In this document: positions 17,357 through 27,408 of the stretch, piece by piece
Position numbering within the stretch: position 1 is the stretch's first letter
Layout of the letters: each line of letters starts with the position of its first letter
Assembly (NCBI GenBank): GCA_040387835.1
Contig: JAZKCZ010000002.1
Span: 707,818 to 771,817 of the forward strand
Length of the DNA stretch: 64,000 bases
Direction: 5' to 3'
Source of the DNA: Myxococcota bacterium
GTDB lineage: Bacteria > Myxococcota > UBA727 > JABDBI01
Notes under the pieces: generated by a model
Told to the model about the DNA's origin: nothing
The model's input: only the letters and a program-made list of their open reading frames with translations
Databases searched by the model: none
Position numbers and translations under genes: made by a program

Positions 17357-18403
17357 ATTTCCATCAAAAATTGAAAATATATTGTTACTTTGCCAATCGG
17401 TAGGCAGAGCCTCTAAATGGGTTGTGGTAATAAAGGTTTGCGCCTTTAAATGTTCAACCGCTCTCAAGAGCTGCATCGCGTGGTTTTGGTCGAGTTCACC
17501 GACAACATCGTCCAAAAGCAAGATAGGCACCAAGCCCCTATGTAAGAAAACCGTCTGAAGTTGCGCTATTTTAAGCGCCAGCACCAATATTCGCGCCTGA
17601 CCTCTAGAGGCCGTATAGCGGGACGCGTGATCATTGATGCTAATCTCCATATCGTCCAAATGGGGACCGAGCAGCGTGGTCTTACGAATGCGTTCTTCAT
17701 TCTTCATCCGCTCCAAACTTAGCTTTAAGTCGCCTTGGCTACTAGGACGATAAACCAGTTCGGAAGAAAGCTTCGATGCCGATAAGGCTTCAAGCGATCC
17801 GGCAAACCGCGGCCGAATCAATTCCAAAGCCTGCAATCGGGCTTTTTCAATAATACCGCCCGCCCCAGCCAAAACCTGCGTGAAAGAATCAAGTTCAACC
17901 AGGTCAATCAGAGGCTGTTTCAATAGTCTATTTCGCTGCAGCAAAACGCGTTCATATTGCCGGTAATACAACACATAATTAGGAAATAGACTTGCAGCAA
18001 TTTGATCAAGCAGCCGCCTTCTTTGGGCGGCGCCGCCGGTAATAGCGCCTAAATCCTCAGGCACAAATGAAACAAGCGCCACTTTGTCAGCCAACACGTT
18101 AGAATCCCGCGTCGCTTTAGAGTTAACGCGAACCTTCTTGCCTTCCGAGTTAATCTGAACAGACACTGTGCCGAAATCAAAGGTAGTCTCAATACGAGCC
18201 TCTGGCGCACCAAATTGAATCAGATCAGCATTCTGTTTAATGGGCCTAATGGGCCTAAGTTGACAGCCCAATGAAATCGCATCGAGTAAATTAGTCTTAC
18301 CGTGACCATTTGGGCCAATAAACAGGTTCATCCCTGGGAAGGGCTCGAGTTGAACAGATTGTAGATTTCTAAAGCATATTGCTTTAATGGATTTAAGATT
18401 CAC
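17336..18403 (-). CDS. recF: DNA replication/repair protein RecF
   Basis: RecF is an SMC-like ATPase that loads RecA at single-strand gaps. The 355-residue length is standard. The Walker A motif is IGPNGHGKTNLLDAI near residue 30, the ABC-type signature region is YTASRGQARILVLALK, and the Walker B is PILLLDDVVGELDQ. RecF usually lies with dnaA, dnaN and gyrB; here it is the last gene of a minus-strand run behind a TPR gene and two metalloprotease genes. It overlaps the TPR gene by 11 bases and the convergent subtilase by 21 bases. Confidence 0.95.
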   Translation of the reverse strand: MNLKSIKAICFRNLQSVQLEPFPGMNLFIGPNGHGKTNLLDAISLGCQLRPIRPIKQNADLIQFGAPEARIETTFDFGTVSVQINSEGKKVRVNSKATRDSNVLADKVALVSFVPEDLGAITGGAAQRRRLLDQIAASLFPNYVLYYRQYERVLLQRNRLLKQPLIDLVELDSFTQVLAGAGGIIEKARLQALELIRPRFAGSLEALSASKLSSELVYRPSSQGDLKLSLERMKNEERIRKTTLLGPHLDDMEISINDHASRYTASRGQARILVLALKIAQLQTVFLHRGLVPILLLDDVVGELDQNHAMQLLRAVEHLKAQTFITTTHLEALPTDWQSNNIFSIFDGNLVGNRN

Positions 18404-18908
18404 GCTCGTTTAATGCAGCATCCAAACGGGTTTGATAATCTGCCTTAAGCTTCTTATCGCTTTCCTGCGCAAGTAATGACTGCAAGGTTTGGATACGTTG
18501 TTCATCAATTTTTGCAAGAGCAGGCCCAGATGCGCCATGCTCCTTCATAAAAGTTCTTAAGTAATCCAAAGCCAGCGCCTGAACGTTCGGATCTTTGTCC
18601 TCTGCCACCATGCGCTTCAGTAAATCGATTGAGGCGTCATATTGCTCCCGCGTCCATAAAAGCAGCGAATAGCTGAGGCGAGCATGACTGCGCGAGTCGC
18701 AATCAATCGTACAAGCAGACAACTTGGAGAATATGCTGGCAGCACCTTCCAAATCGTGCTCTTCGTGGAGCAAATATAGCCCTAAGCGGTACAAAACCCG
18801 CACAGCGGGCTCCGAGTCTCTAGAGAGCGCTAAAATCGCCTTTTTTGCCTTTTCGACATCCAAAATCGCGCGCTGGAGATTGGATAAAAGTTCCTCAGGA
18901 TTGCCCAT
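18393..18908 (-). CDS. TPR-like helical repeat protein
   Basis: This 171-residue protein lacks a signal peptide and is all-helical by composition. Segments such as VRVLYRLGLYLLHEEHDLEGAA and ARLSYSLLLWTREQYDASI (shown here only in part) fit two to three degenerate tetratricopeptide repeats, and the C-terminus is charged and coiled. It is probably cytoplasmic. It overlaps recF by 11 bases, so it may be co-translated with it. No specific function is recognised. Confidence 0.65.
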   Translation of the reverse strand: MGNPEELLSNLQRAILDVEKAKKAILALSRDSEPAVRVLYRLGLYLLHEEHDLEGAASIFSKLSACTIDCDSRSHARLSYSLLLWTREQYDASIDLLKRMVAEDKDPNVQALALDYLRTFMKEHGASGPALAKIDEQRIQTLQSLLAQESDKKLKADYQTRLDAALNERES

Positions 18909-18948
18909 GGTTAAGTTATGCCATTAAAGAGCTTGCGAATGCAACTTT

Positions 18949-21900
18949 CTACCTGCCACCATCCAAAGCATCGCCTAGCATCCGAAGCATATCAATCAGC
19001 AAAAATCGCTCATAAAGATCCAAATCTTTGCGAGGCATATCCGCATCGCTTGCAAAAACCTTCGCTTCGTTCAGCAGTTGATACCCTGGCGATAGTTCTT
19101 CCGAATCCACCACCACAGATCGATATTGCTTCTTGCTCTTAGGATCTTCAAAAATCAGCTGCTGCACTTTGCTTGCCGTTGCCGGATCGTGCTGGCTACC
19201 GACCAAAGTAATGCGAGCCCTCTTAATATAGTCAAGCTGGCCGTCCACCGGACTTGAGAAGTTAATGACCGGCAGAAGCAATGAATAATGACGCATCATC
19301 CAAGACCCACTCGATTTAATTCTAGGCAAGTCGACGTTTTTCTTTTCAATATCAATTACCGGCCGGTACTGAATTTCAGGTACACCATCTTTGAGCAGCA
19401 GATATGGACTTATATCCTTTTTATTATCCAGCATCAGTCCGCTGAACAACTTAATCATCTCAGGCGCAAAAACGCGATAGTAGCCAATCGAGAATGCACC
19501 GCGATTAAATCTGTCTGAAAAATCTCGCATAAAATAAGCGCGCGAGTCTGTCAGTGCATACATTGCAAGCAGCTTGTCATACATGTGCCCAATGTTGTTG
19601 GGTTTATAAAAGAATTGAGAACTGTAATGCGTGTCGTAGTAACGACCCTGATCCATGCCGATTTCTATCGCACCTTCGCATTTGGGAACCTCAATCTCCG
19701 GCAAATACATGTTGTCTTTGGTTAAGCAATATCGACCAGGCTCAACACTTTGCAGCACCTTGCCCAAGAAGTTAATTCCCTTATAGGCAGCTGTGTTCCA
19801 GTCTCTCACCAGCGGCCAAATGTTAAGCGACGTTCGTTGGTAGCGATACAAATATTTAAACGGATTCAGCATCGGTTGATAGGTTCGGCCATACAGTCTG
19901 GCCATATAACCACCGGGGCTAATAGAAATTCGATCGCGCCTAAAACTATTAAACCAGTAATAGTTTTCGTAAAGCTCAGCCGCGTTATCAACAATTTCTT
20001 CGGCAGAGGCACCCATGTCCCAACGGTTACAAGTTAAGCCACCGCCCCAGGCATAAGCATCGGAGCAGTACTGGTATGGAACCTCATAAACAATAGGCTG
20101 ATCTTTTTTTCCAAAAACTTTACGAGCAGAACTTAAATAAAACTCATCAAAAGAGATGTTTCGACGCCGATATAAGTTATCCGATTTAGGCGCAACGCCG
20201 AGTGATTTTATGTCAATCTTCGCATCGCCGCCGCCATCAAAGTTTGCTTTTACCTGTGTGTAATGAGCTTTTAGTTTATCATTCAACTCGCCACCAGCGT
20301 ACAAGTAAGGCAAGTCAGTATAATGAAACAATTTCGCATTGCTGTTCCAGTAAGCTGGAACAAACGCGCCACCGGTTTCGTCAAACACCTCTACCAAATC
20401 ACCGTAGCCAAACTTGATCGCCGCTCGGTCGTAAAGGCCAATGCCTGAAAAATCGCTATTAAATCGCTGCATGTAATCCATGATCGATGAATATCGAAGC
20501 TCGGATTTTTTCCTGGTTTCTTCTTTCCAAAAGCTTGGGAAATAGTTCAGAGCGTCCACCGAACCCGCGAAATTATGCCTGAGACCTAAAGTGTGACCGA
20601 TTTCATGGCTTGCAACGCCTCTAAACACAGCCGCGCGAATATGTTGGTACACCTCCATCCAGGATTTATCTTTGAGCTGCATAGCCAAGTCAGCCACTTG
20701 TGGCTCAACCATATCTGACAAATAGCAGGCACTGCGATTTCCAAAGAACGCGACCTTTTTCTCCAACGCTTCGAGTTGTCCTGCTAACTCAGAAGGCCTA
20801 AACTCTTTCAGCAAATACTTATCTTCCAGGTGTAAATCTTTCAGCAAGTCCCAGTTATTAGGCGTTCCATCAGCAATTTTAACAAAATAAGTGTCGTTGG
20901 TTAGGTCTTTCGTTCTTGCCTTAATCAATCTCGAAAAGCTGTCGATTGTAGAAACCGGAATCGCCTTTTTATCATCTTTCATTAAATCGCTGTTTGAAAT
21001 CTGCCTATTAAGACTTTGAACAATATCCGCGCCCATGGCCGCATAAGTATCCAATGCAGCCCCATAGATATTGGCTGCACCATGGACAATCTCGCCCGTC
21101 ACTGGGTCAGCAAAACTCGGCCCATAACCCAGCGGGCCTGCGAGTTCGGCCTTGTCGCTATAGTTCAAAATGTTGTAGCGAATATCTCCAAGTTGCTCCC
21201 ACTTAAATATCTTGGACAATTTTTTAGCCGAGGATTCCCATTCGAGTACCGCACAAACTTCTTCCAGGTTGCCTTTATCAATCTGATTGATGCCATGTTT
21301 TTTTACATGTTCACCTAACGAAAACTCAGTGATATAATTTTTCACGTTTTCAATGTTGCAGGTGTTTCGCCGAATCTGGAACATGTCCTTGGTGTGGGTA
21401 ACTTCTTCAAAAGCCGTGCTCCAATCCCTAGCCATTTCCTGCGCGGTTTCAAAAAGCTCCTCTGGAAACTGAACGTTAACAACATAGACAATTGGCTTGG
21501 GCACTTTTTTGTCTGCATCTTCCCAAATGTTCCAACGGTTAATTAGCTGCGAGCGACCTGTCAGCGTAAAGCCATTTTCACGGTTGAACTGATGTTTTTC
21601 GGTTCTAAAAAAGCCGAATCTTGAGAACACAGGTACTTCATGCTGCGTGCATTCGTCAATATTATGCCGCATCGGATCGCAAATCTCAGTGCCACCTGGA
21701 CCAGCATAGGTCCACAGCGCTTGCAGATTTTCGCATCCTTGCTCGCCTTTAAAGCAAAGTGCCTTGTTCTTCACACCATACTCAAGCGGGATAGAGTCGG
21801 GATAACTTTTGGGCGTATAGTTGGTGGGCTGAATTTTTTTAAACGATAACTTCATCCTGACTCTGGATGCCTGGCAACTCCATTCACCCACTGAGTCACA

Positions 21901-22506
21901 AGCTTCTTGGCTAGGCTTAATCAGCGCTTCTTGAGTACTCTCGATGTAATCTTTGGAAACACGAACACGGTAGGGCTCCCTGGGGTGGGTTTCGCGTTGA
22001 ATCTGCGCGAACGAGCTCATGGTAAACCATTCGTTGCAGTCAGTGTCTGGCGCCATATTTTTGGTCCAGTCGATGCGCACAAATTGACGTTTGTACCATT
22101 TTTTATCGTAATCATTTTCCGAGATAACGTTATTTTCAACGCCACTCACTTCATTGTATTCGCGTTGTACGTCAAAGTGCTTAAGCACCGGAAAGGCCGC
22201 CAGCAAATTTTGAGAGCCAGGATTACCGGCTTCCGTACCAGCAACTTTTTCATATGAGCGATAGGCGTAAAGCATGTTTTCAGTCAGCTCAAACCGAATT
22301 CGATCGCTGGCGCATGCAGCACCAATGAAAGAACTGGCGTTATGATATTGTTTGTCAACAATCGACGCCCCAAAATACCATTCGCCCTTCAATACGGATT
22401 TATCGAAATAGCCACCGCTCACACGGTTAACATCTTTGGCACCCTGGCAGGAAATCAAGCTCAACAGACTGACCGTGAATAGGAATATTTTTAGATTCAT
22501 CTTCAT
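18949..22506 (-). CDS. Giant metzincin-type zinc metalloprotease lipoprotein (DUF4953/5117-like)
   Basis: A 1185-residue lipoprotein: LLSLISCQG is a lipobox with Cys20. Near the centre is the metzincin zinc site HEIGHTLGLRH (His634, Glu635, His638, His644), followed about 45 residues later by a Met-turn YSSIMDY. These are the marks of the large bacterial metzincins that carry DUF4953 and DUF5117 domains. The N-terminal third contains cysteine-bearing beta-rich sequence with KKWYKRQFVRIDW, also found in the next gene. The C-terminal third is aromatic and helix-rich. Probably a surface or periplasmic endopeptidase; substrates are unknown. It follows its paralogue after 12 bases, so the two are co-transcribed. 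Confidence 0.88.
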   Translation of the reverse strand: MKMNLKIFLFTVSLLSLISCQGAKDVNRVSGGYFDKSVLKGEWYFGASIVDKQYHNASSFIGAACASDRIRFELTENMLYAYRSYEKVAGTEAGNPGSQNLLAAFPVLKHFDVQREYNEVSGVENNVISENDYDKKWYKRQFVRIDWTKNMAPDTDCNEWFTMSSFAQIQRETHPREPYRVRVSKDYIESTQEALIKPSQEACDSVGEWSCQASRVRMKLSFKKIQPTNYTPKSYPDSIPLEYGVKNKALCFKGEQGCENLQALWTYAGPGGTEICDPMRHNIDECTQHEVPVFSRFGFFRTEKHQFNRENGFTLTGRSQLINRWNIWEDADKKVPKPIVYVVNVQFPEELFETAQEMARDWSTAFEEVTHTKDMFQIRRNTCNIENVKNYITEFSLGEHVKKHGINQIDKGNLEEVCAVLEWESSAKKLSKIFKWEQLGDIRYNILNYSDKAELAGPLGYGPSFADPVTGEIVHGAANIYGAALDTYAAMGADIVQSLNRQISNSDLMKDDKKAIPVSTIDSFSRLIKARTKDLTNDTYFVKIADGTPNNWDLLKDLHLEDKYLLKEFRPSELAGQLEALEKKVAFFGNRSACYLSDMVEPQVADLAMQLKDKSWMEVYQHIRAAVFRGVASHEIGHTLGLRHNFAGSVDALNYFPSFWKEETRKKSELRYSSIMDYMQRFNSDFSGIGLYDRAAIKFGYGDLVEVFDETGGAFVPAYWNSNAKLFHYTDLPYLYAGGELNDKLKAHYTQVKANFDGGGDAKIDIKSLGVAPKSDNLYRRRNISFDEFYLSSARKVFGKKDQPIVYEVPYQYCSDAYAWGGGLTCNRWDMGASAEEIVDNAAELYENYYWFNSFRRDRISISPGGYMARLYGRTYQPMLNPFKYLYRYQRTSLNIWPLVRDWNTAAYKGINFLGKVLQSVEPGRYCLTKDNMYLPEIEVPKCEGAIEIGMDQGRYYDTHYSSQFFYKPNNIGHMYDKLLAMYALTDSRAYFMRDFSDRFNRGAFSIGYYRVFAPEMIKLFSGLMLDNKKDISPYLLLKDGVPEIQYRPVIDIEKKNVDLPRIKSSGSWMMRHYSLLLPVINFSSPVDGQLDYIKRARITLVGSQHDPATASKVQQLIFEDPKSKKQYRSVVVDSEELSPGYQLLNEAKVFASDADMPRKDLDLYERFLLIDMLRMLGDALDGGR

Positions 22507-22518
22507 CGCAATTTTTTC

Positions 22519-25500
22519 CTAGTTGAGCATGGTGTAACGTTTGACGATAAAGCGCATGTCATCGGCAAAACCGACGGCATTTTCCATATCGATTCTCTGC
22601 TGCGTTAGCTTTTTGTTAAGCTCTTCGTTATTGCAAGGGCGAGGCTTCGCGGCGGGACAAGCGGTATTACCGGGAGCGCAACACTCGCCGTTTACCATCG
22701 TGTCGAAACAAACACACTCAGGTGCTTTTTTTCTAAACTCAACGTCCGCAAGACAAGTTTCTACCGCCTTCACTTTATCTTTCAACACACCCAGCTTAAC
22801 CACATAGTCATAAGCGATAGGCGATTTCCCGGCTTTCTTTGCCCAGTAACGCCTGCCGTCAGACGGATTTTCGAACACCGCAACATCATCGGATAATGCC
22901 GACGCATAGGCGGATTTTCGGTCATCGCTGCCGCCCTCAAGACCAATTTGAAGCGAATGAATCGGATTAAACTCCGTCAGCTGCGGAATCGAAAGCAAAG
23001 CACTCGCATAATACAGCGATCGGTAAGGCAGCATATCTGCAGATGCAGGCATGATGGCCATGAGACCGGTGTAATCCGGGCGTCGTAGCGTGACCGGATC
23101 CAAAATATCCCGGTGCATCAGCTCCCCATCTTCGTCAATGAGAGGTCCAAGTTCATCCCATTGCGAACGAATTAGCTTTGAAAACAAGTCGGCTATTTCT
23201 TCGGGGAAAATGCGATACCAATTCATGCGGAAAAGGCGTTCATCCTTCATGCCATCGACTCTTGGGAAGAGCCCACCTGGATAGGCTAAATAATAACCAG
23301 CCGCCAACTTCGCATGGAAACTGCCCACAAAATTCAGATGGTAGTCTTCATAATCACTGTTAAGCCCAAAAGCGAACGGCCTACCATCGCCCAAATACAC
23401 AGTTGTATAACGGTGGTTCTCAATTGCTGTGCGTTCGTCCTTGGCGTTTTTATTTGTGACATTATCGAGCGCACAATTATCCAACTGATCGACCGCTCTA
23501 AGCACCTTGTTATCTTCAAGCGTTGTCACATGCTCTCCCGATACCGGATGGCCCAGCACGTGGGAGTAGTGGTTAAGACCGGTGACCGTCGCAGCTAAAT
23601 AATCTTTGCCTGCATCCGAATCTCTAAACTCCGGATCCGTCAGCGCATAAAATCCATACCAACGCATGATCTGATTAAAGTCATCGAACACCGCCAAATC
23701 TTGACCCACCACAGAAGATAGATCGTTGCCCATGGTCCAAATGCGATCTCTGGCGAAATGCGTCAGGAAGTAATGTCCCCAATAGAGTGTGCGATTACGC
23801 GCGGCACGGCTTCTCATATCCGCACCGAAATCAAAAGCACGGCAATGTGGTCCATACCAACCACTGGAATCCAAGCAGAATCGATACGGCACACGCGCTT
23901 TAGGGTCAGCCTTCTCGTAAGAGATCCAGTTTCGATCGTGAATTTGGTCCGCATCTCCCACAAAGCCGCCAGGTATCTTTCGCCAGTCATTCAAAAAGAG
24001 CCAACGAGAAAGTCCTTTGTCTTTCGCGAGAGTTGTTAACTGGCCCGGATTAAAAGTTTCAACCAACTGACCGTATCCAAAGAAAATCGCAGCTTTGTCA
24101 TATGCACCCAGACCAGCCAAATCAGCATTCCAAGAGGCATGATAATCCATGATGGATGAGTACATATACTCAGACTGCCGCAGGCAATCTTGGGTTGAGA
24201 CAAGCATCTTCCAGGTAGCAGCGGAGTCTTTTGCGCACTTTGCCAACTTGCTCGCGATGTCTGAATCTGACTTCACCACCTTAAGCGCCTCAATCGGATT
24301 GGGCGGCAATTTTTGATACTCCCAAAACTCAGGTGCATAATTGAGCGGATCCGCAGAGCCAGACATGTTGTGCGTCAGGCCCATATTGTGACCAACCTCA
24401 TGCAACATGGTTGCGATATAAACGGCTTCACGAATTTTCAGAAAGCGCTCTTTAGGATCGGCCTTCAAAAATTGCAGCGCGCTACCGACAACCAAGTTAT
24501 CCAAAAATTCTGGCGGATCCGAAATACCCAGGGCCTGTTCGTGTAGGCGCCGCTGCTTCGCTTCGAAATCACGAATTGGGTTTATCTGCTCCACATAAAT
24601 CTTTGGCAAAAACATGGTGTCGTTTATGGCGTTCAACCGAATATCAACATCCGCTGCAGGCAGTGTGTCGATCTTGCCGGATTGCAGTGCAAACTTATTA
24701 TTCAGCGTGGTTAAGCTTGCTGCATCCGGCATCTTCATTTGATCTTTTTGAATCTGGCTGGTTTTTTGAGCCATATAACTATGAACGTCATTGCCAAAAA
24801 TTAGATCCCGAAAGCGCGTGTTGCCCGTCATCATGTCCATGTGATCCGCTGCTTGCTGCGCTCTGCGATCCAAGTACCAAAGATTAACGTTTGCGGTTGA
24901 CTGAATAATTTCACCCGTTTGCATATCTGCAAACATGGGGCCAAGTCCGCTCCAATTGGTCATGAGCCGCTTGTTGATAAGATTCAGCAAATTATAGCGC
25001 AAGTCTCCTGCGCGTTGATAGCTAAACGCGGTCTCTTTACCTTGTGTGTAGTACTCAAACGCAGCGCAAATTTTTTCCAAATCATCCAAAGCAGCTGCTT
25101 CTTTCGCATGATTTTCGGAAAACGACCGTTTGTTGGTCAAATCGTTGGCGGCATTTAGCCGCTCCTGAACGTTTGCCAATCTGACACCTGCTGATTCCTC
25201 AACCTTGTTTTTCAGATCTTCTGAAAGCAACTTGCTCACGTTTTCAATATTGCAGGCGTTTTCTCTCAAAACCCACATGTCGGGCACGTCACTCACGCTT
25301 GTGTAGGTGCCCTTTTTCATTTCGAAGACCAATTCTTTGAACAAGCGATTCCACTCAGACTCCACGCGTCTTGAGGCTTTCATCAAATTTTTAGGGTGCG
25401 AAACGCTAGTATAATAAACGATCGGCTTAGGCGATCCATCTTCGTTCCAAATATTAAACCGTGTGACATTGTAATTTTTTTGGCTTTCTAAACTACCGCG

Positions 25501-26367
25501 ATACGGATCCCATTTCTGCTGGCCCGTGAACGATGTTCGATAAAAGCCAAACTGGTCAAACAAATCGTCTGTATAATTCAAAGGCTTATAATTTGTCTTT
25601 TCAGGCTTTTTCAAAAACGAGTAACGAATATCAAATACCGGCGCAGAGGAATCCATTTGAAACGGATCGCCATAACCGCCATAATATCCCATGATATCAG
25701 CCTTGACACCTTGTCTAGTGGTCACATCGAAATAGCCGTCTTCAAACCTCGATCGCTTTGGATTCGCTGGCTCATTTTGCCCAATGGCGAAAGAATTTTC
25801 CAGGCCAATATTGGGTGAACCCCACATCCATGAGGCTTCATCATGTCGGTTCAAATCTTGCGCTAAATTTTTGCTGAAATCGACTTTAATAAAGCGACGT
25901 TTGTACCAACTTCGATCCGTTTTATTTTCAACAAGTAGGTTTCCCCTCGCTGATGTCATCGGATCGTAATTAGGTGCCAAATCAAAATGGTTAATAATTT
26001 TGAAGGCCACTACTGGGGCGCCTTTGTAATTTTCCTGTGCCCCAGGACTTAAATCTCTGTCGGACCCAGGAACTGACGCGTGGCTTCTCCAGCCAATTAA
26101 GTGGAACTCAGTTATTTCAAATCGAATGGATTCGGCATGCAGCCAATTCCCGTCTCCGACAGAGAGTGCCTTACTACCAGGAGGGGCATCAATCACTGTC
26201 ATGCGATAGTACCATTCAGGACTCAGCAGACTCGACTCCCAATTGGGGTTGAACTGCGCTTTATCAAAATACGAATCCACAGAGCGATTGATCGGTTTAT
26301 TTCGACCGGAGCAAGCAGTCCAAAGCGTGATTGCCAGTAGCGCTAAAATAATTTGCCGCATCAACAT
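22519..26367 (-). CDS. Giant metzincin-type zinc metalloprotease lipoprotein, paralogue
   Basis: A 1282-residue lipoprotein with lipobox LLAITLWTACSG. The zinc site is HEVGHNMGLTH (His656, Glu657, His660, His666), with the Met-turn in YMYSSIMDYHASWNADLAG. Shared blocks with the downstream gene include SWYKRRFIKVDF, the DLRYNLLN region, and the stretch after the zinc site (NMSGSADPLNYAPEFW). The C-terminal tail carries a cysteine cluster (CVCFDTMVNGECCAPGN) absent from the paralogue, likely disulfide-bonded. It begins six bases after the end of the beta-barrel gene, forming an operon with it. The start is the first of two nearby Met codons (MLMRQ). Confidence 0.88.
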   Translation of the reverse strand: MLMRQIILALLAITLWTACSGRNKPINRSVDSYFDKAQFNPNWESSLLSPEWYYRMTVIDAPPGSKALSVGDGNWLHAESIRFEITEFHLIGWRSHASVPGSDRDLSPGAQENYKGAPVVAFKIINHFDLAPNYDPMTSARGNLLVENKTDRSWYKRRFIKVDFSKNLAQDLNRHDEASWMWGSPNIGLENSFAIGQNEPANPKRSRFEDGYFDVTTRQGVKADIMGYYGGYGDPFQMDSSAPVFDIRYSFLKKPEKTNYKPLNYTDDLFDQFGFYRTSFTGQQKWDPYRGSLESQKNYNVTRFNIWNEDGSPKPIVYYTSVSHPKNLMKASRRVESEWNRLFKELVFEMKKGTYTSVSDVPDMWVLRENACNIENVSKLLSEDLKNKVEESAGVRLANVQERLNAANDLTNKRSFSENHAKEAAALDDLEKICAAFEYYTQGKETAFSYQRAGDLRYNLLNLINKRLMTNWSGLGPMFADMQTGEIIQSTANVNLWYLDRRAQQAADHMDMMTGNTRFRDLIFGNDVHSYMAQKTSQIQKDQMKMPDAASLTTLNNKFALQSGKIDTLPAADVDIRLNAINDTMFLPKIYVEQINPIRDFEAKQRRLHEQALGISDPPEFLDNLVVGSALQFLKADPKERFLKIREAVYIATMLHEVGHNMGLTHNMSGSADPLNYAPEFWEYQKLPPNPIEALKVVKSDSDIASKLAKCAKDSAATWKMLVSTQDCLRQSEYMYSSIMDYHASWNADLAGLGAYDKAAIFFGYGQLVETFNPGQLTTLAKDKGLSRWLFLNDWRKIPGGFVGDADQIHDRNWISYEKADPKARVPYRFCLDSSGWYGPHCRAFDFGADMRSRAARNRTLYWGHYFLTHFARDRIWTMGNDLSSVVGQDLAVFDDFNQIMRWYGFYALTDPEFRDSDAGKDYLAATVTGLNHYSHVLGHPVSGEHVTTLEDNKVLRAVDQLDNCALDNVTNKNAKDERTAIENHRYTTVYLGDGRPFAFGLNSDYEDYHLNFVGSFHAKLAAGYYLAYPGGLFPRVDGMKDERLFRMNWYRIFPEEIADLFSKLIRSQWDELGPLIDEDGELMHRDILDPVTLRRPDYTGLMAIMPASADMLPYRSLYYASALLSIPQLTEFNPIHSLQIGLEGGSDDRKSAYASALSDDVAVFENPSDGRRYWAKKAGKSPIAYDYVVKLGVLKDKVKAVETCLADVEFRKKAPECVCFDTMVNGECCAPGNTACPAAKPRPCNNEELNKKLTQQRIDMENAVGFADDMRFIVKRYTMLN

Positions 26368-26372
26368 GCCGT

Positions 26373-27392
26373 TTAAATCCCCACTGTCGCCTGAAAGAAA
26401 ATTTGGGTTTGGTTATTTCCCGGGGTAACGAAATCAAAAAATGGAAAGGCTAAATCGCCAGCGCCCGTTCGACTTGATTGGATACTCATGACCCCAGCAC
26501 CAAAGCTGAGCTCGGTTTCAATTGGAACGCGATATGTGTAAGCAATTCGCCCGAGCGTAGCCTCGGTAAAGTTTTGGCCAGTAGAGAACTCACTGCTGAC
26601 CTCGGGTCGCTGCTGAAGTGGTCTAAGAAAATTGACAAACCATCCGAGTCCCACACCGACCGAATGGTTAGGATTCGACCAACCGAGCGACAACATGTTG
26701 TTTAACGTCCAGATAATCTGACGACCTGAGGTTAAACAAGTGCCATCCCCGAAATTTTCTTCTTGGTTTCGGACGATCACCAGCCCTTGGCTGAGCTGAC
26801 CCATGTCTGCATTAATATTTTGCGGGTTAATCGCCGTTTGAGGCATCTGAAAACAGGGACCGGTAATGTTACTCTGAGAATATACCCAGCCAGTCGCCGC
26901 TGGCGTTAGCCCAACGCTAAAGCCCCACTTCGACCATTTGATTGGCAACCCAGCATTAATTCCAACGATGCGATGAACCGCCCTAGAGATAACAGACGTT
27001 GGCACGTTCAAACCAAGTGAAGCACCAAAAGAAAAACCAGGCCCAAAAGCCAAGATTTCCGGCATCGACAAATCGACTCCGATATCCGTAAAAGAAACTC
27101 GATGGTCATAATTGAGCGCAGTGGTTTGATAGGAAGCCAACCACCACATCATCATTGACACGTTGCCAGCCACCGTGATCCGGGGCATTCCCCAAAATAC
27201 CGGCAGCTTGTAGCTGGGATTCAGCGCTAAAGAAGTTGACCAAGACGGCTCAGCGGCGTAGCCGGCAATAAAGCTGCCAACGCCCACAAAGTTACTGAGG
27301 CTAGCGCCAACCCGCCAGTCTTTGATCGGCGGTGCATCTGCCCAAAGCGAGACAGACAGGCTCAGGCCAGCTAAAATTTTTAAAAGCCCCAT
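26373..27392 (-). CDS. Predicted outer-membrane beta-barrel protein
   Basis: A 339-residue exported protein with signal peptide (about residues 1-18, ending SLWADA). The mature part is rich in Gly, aromatic and alternating polar/hydrophobic residues, for example FGPGFSFGASLGLNVP and TLNNMLSLGWSN, and it ends in a strand FFQATVGI, consistent with a transmembrane beta-barrel. Two cysteines (near residues 195 and 225) could pair in an outer loop. The gene precedes both metzincin lipoproteins by five bases, so it may help their surface export or act on the same cargo. No named family is recognised. Confidence 0.7.
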   Translation of the reverse strand: MGLLKILAGLSLSVSLWADAPPIKDWRVGASLSNFVGVGSFIAGYAAEPSWSTSLALNPSYKLPVFWGMPRITVAGNVSMMMWWLASYQTTALNYDHRVSFTDIGVDLSMPEILAFGPGFSFGASLGLNVPTSVISRAVHRIVGINAGLPIKWSKWGFSVGLTPAATGWVYSQSNITGPCFQMPQTAINPQNINADMGQLSQGLVIVRNQEENFGDGTCLTSGRQIIWTLNNMLSLGWSNPNHSVGVGLGWFVNFLRPLQQRPEVSSEFSTGQNFTEATLGRIAYTYRVPIETELSFGAGVMSIQSSRTGAGDLAFPFFDFVTPGNNQTQIFFQATVGI

Positions 27393-27408
27393 CTGAGGCT
27401 AAACAAGT

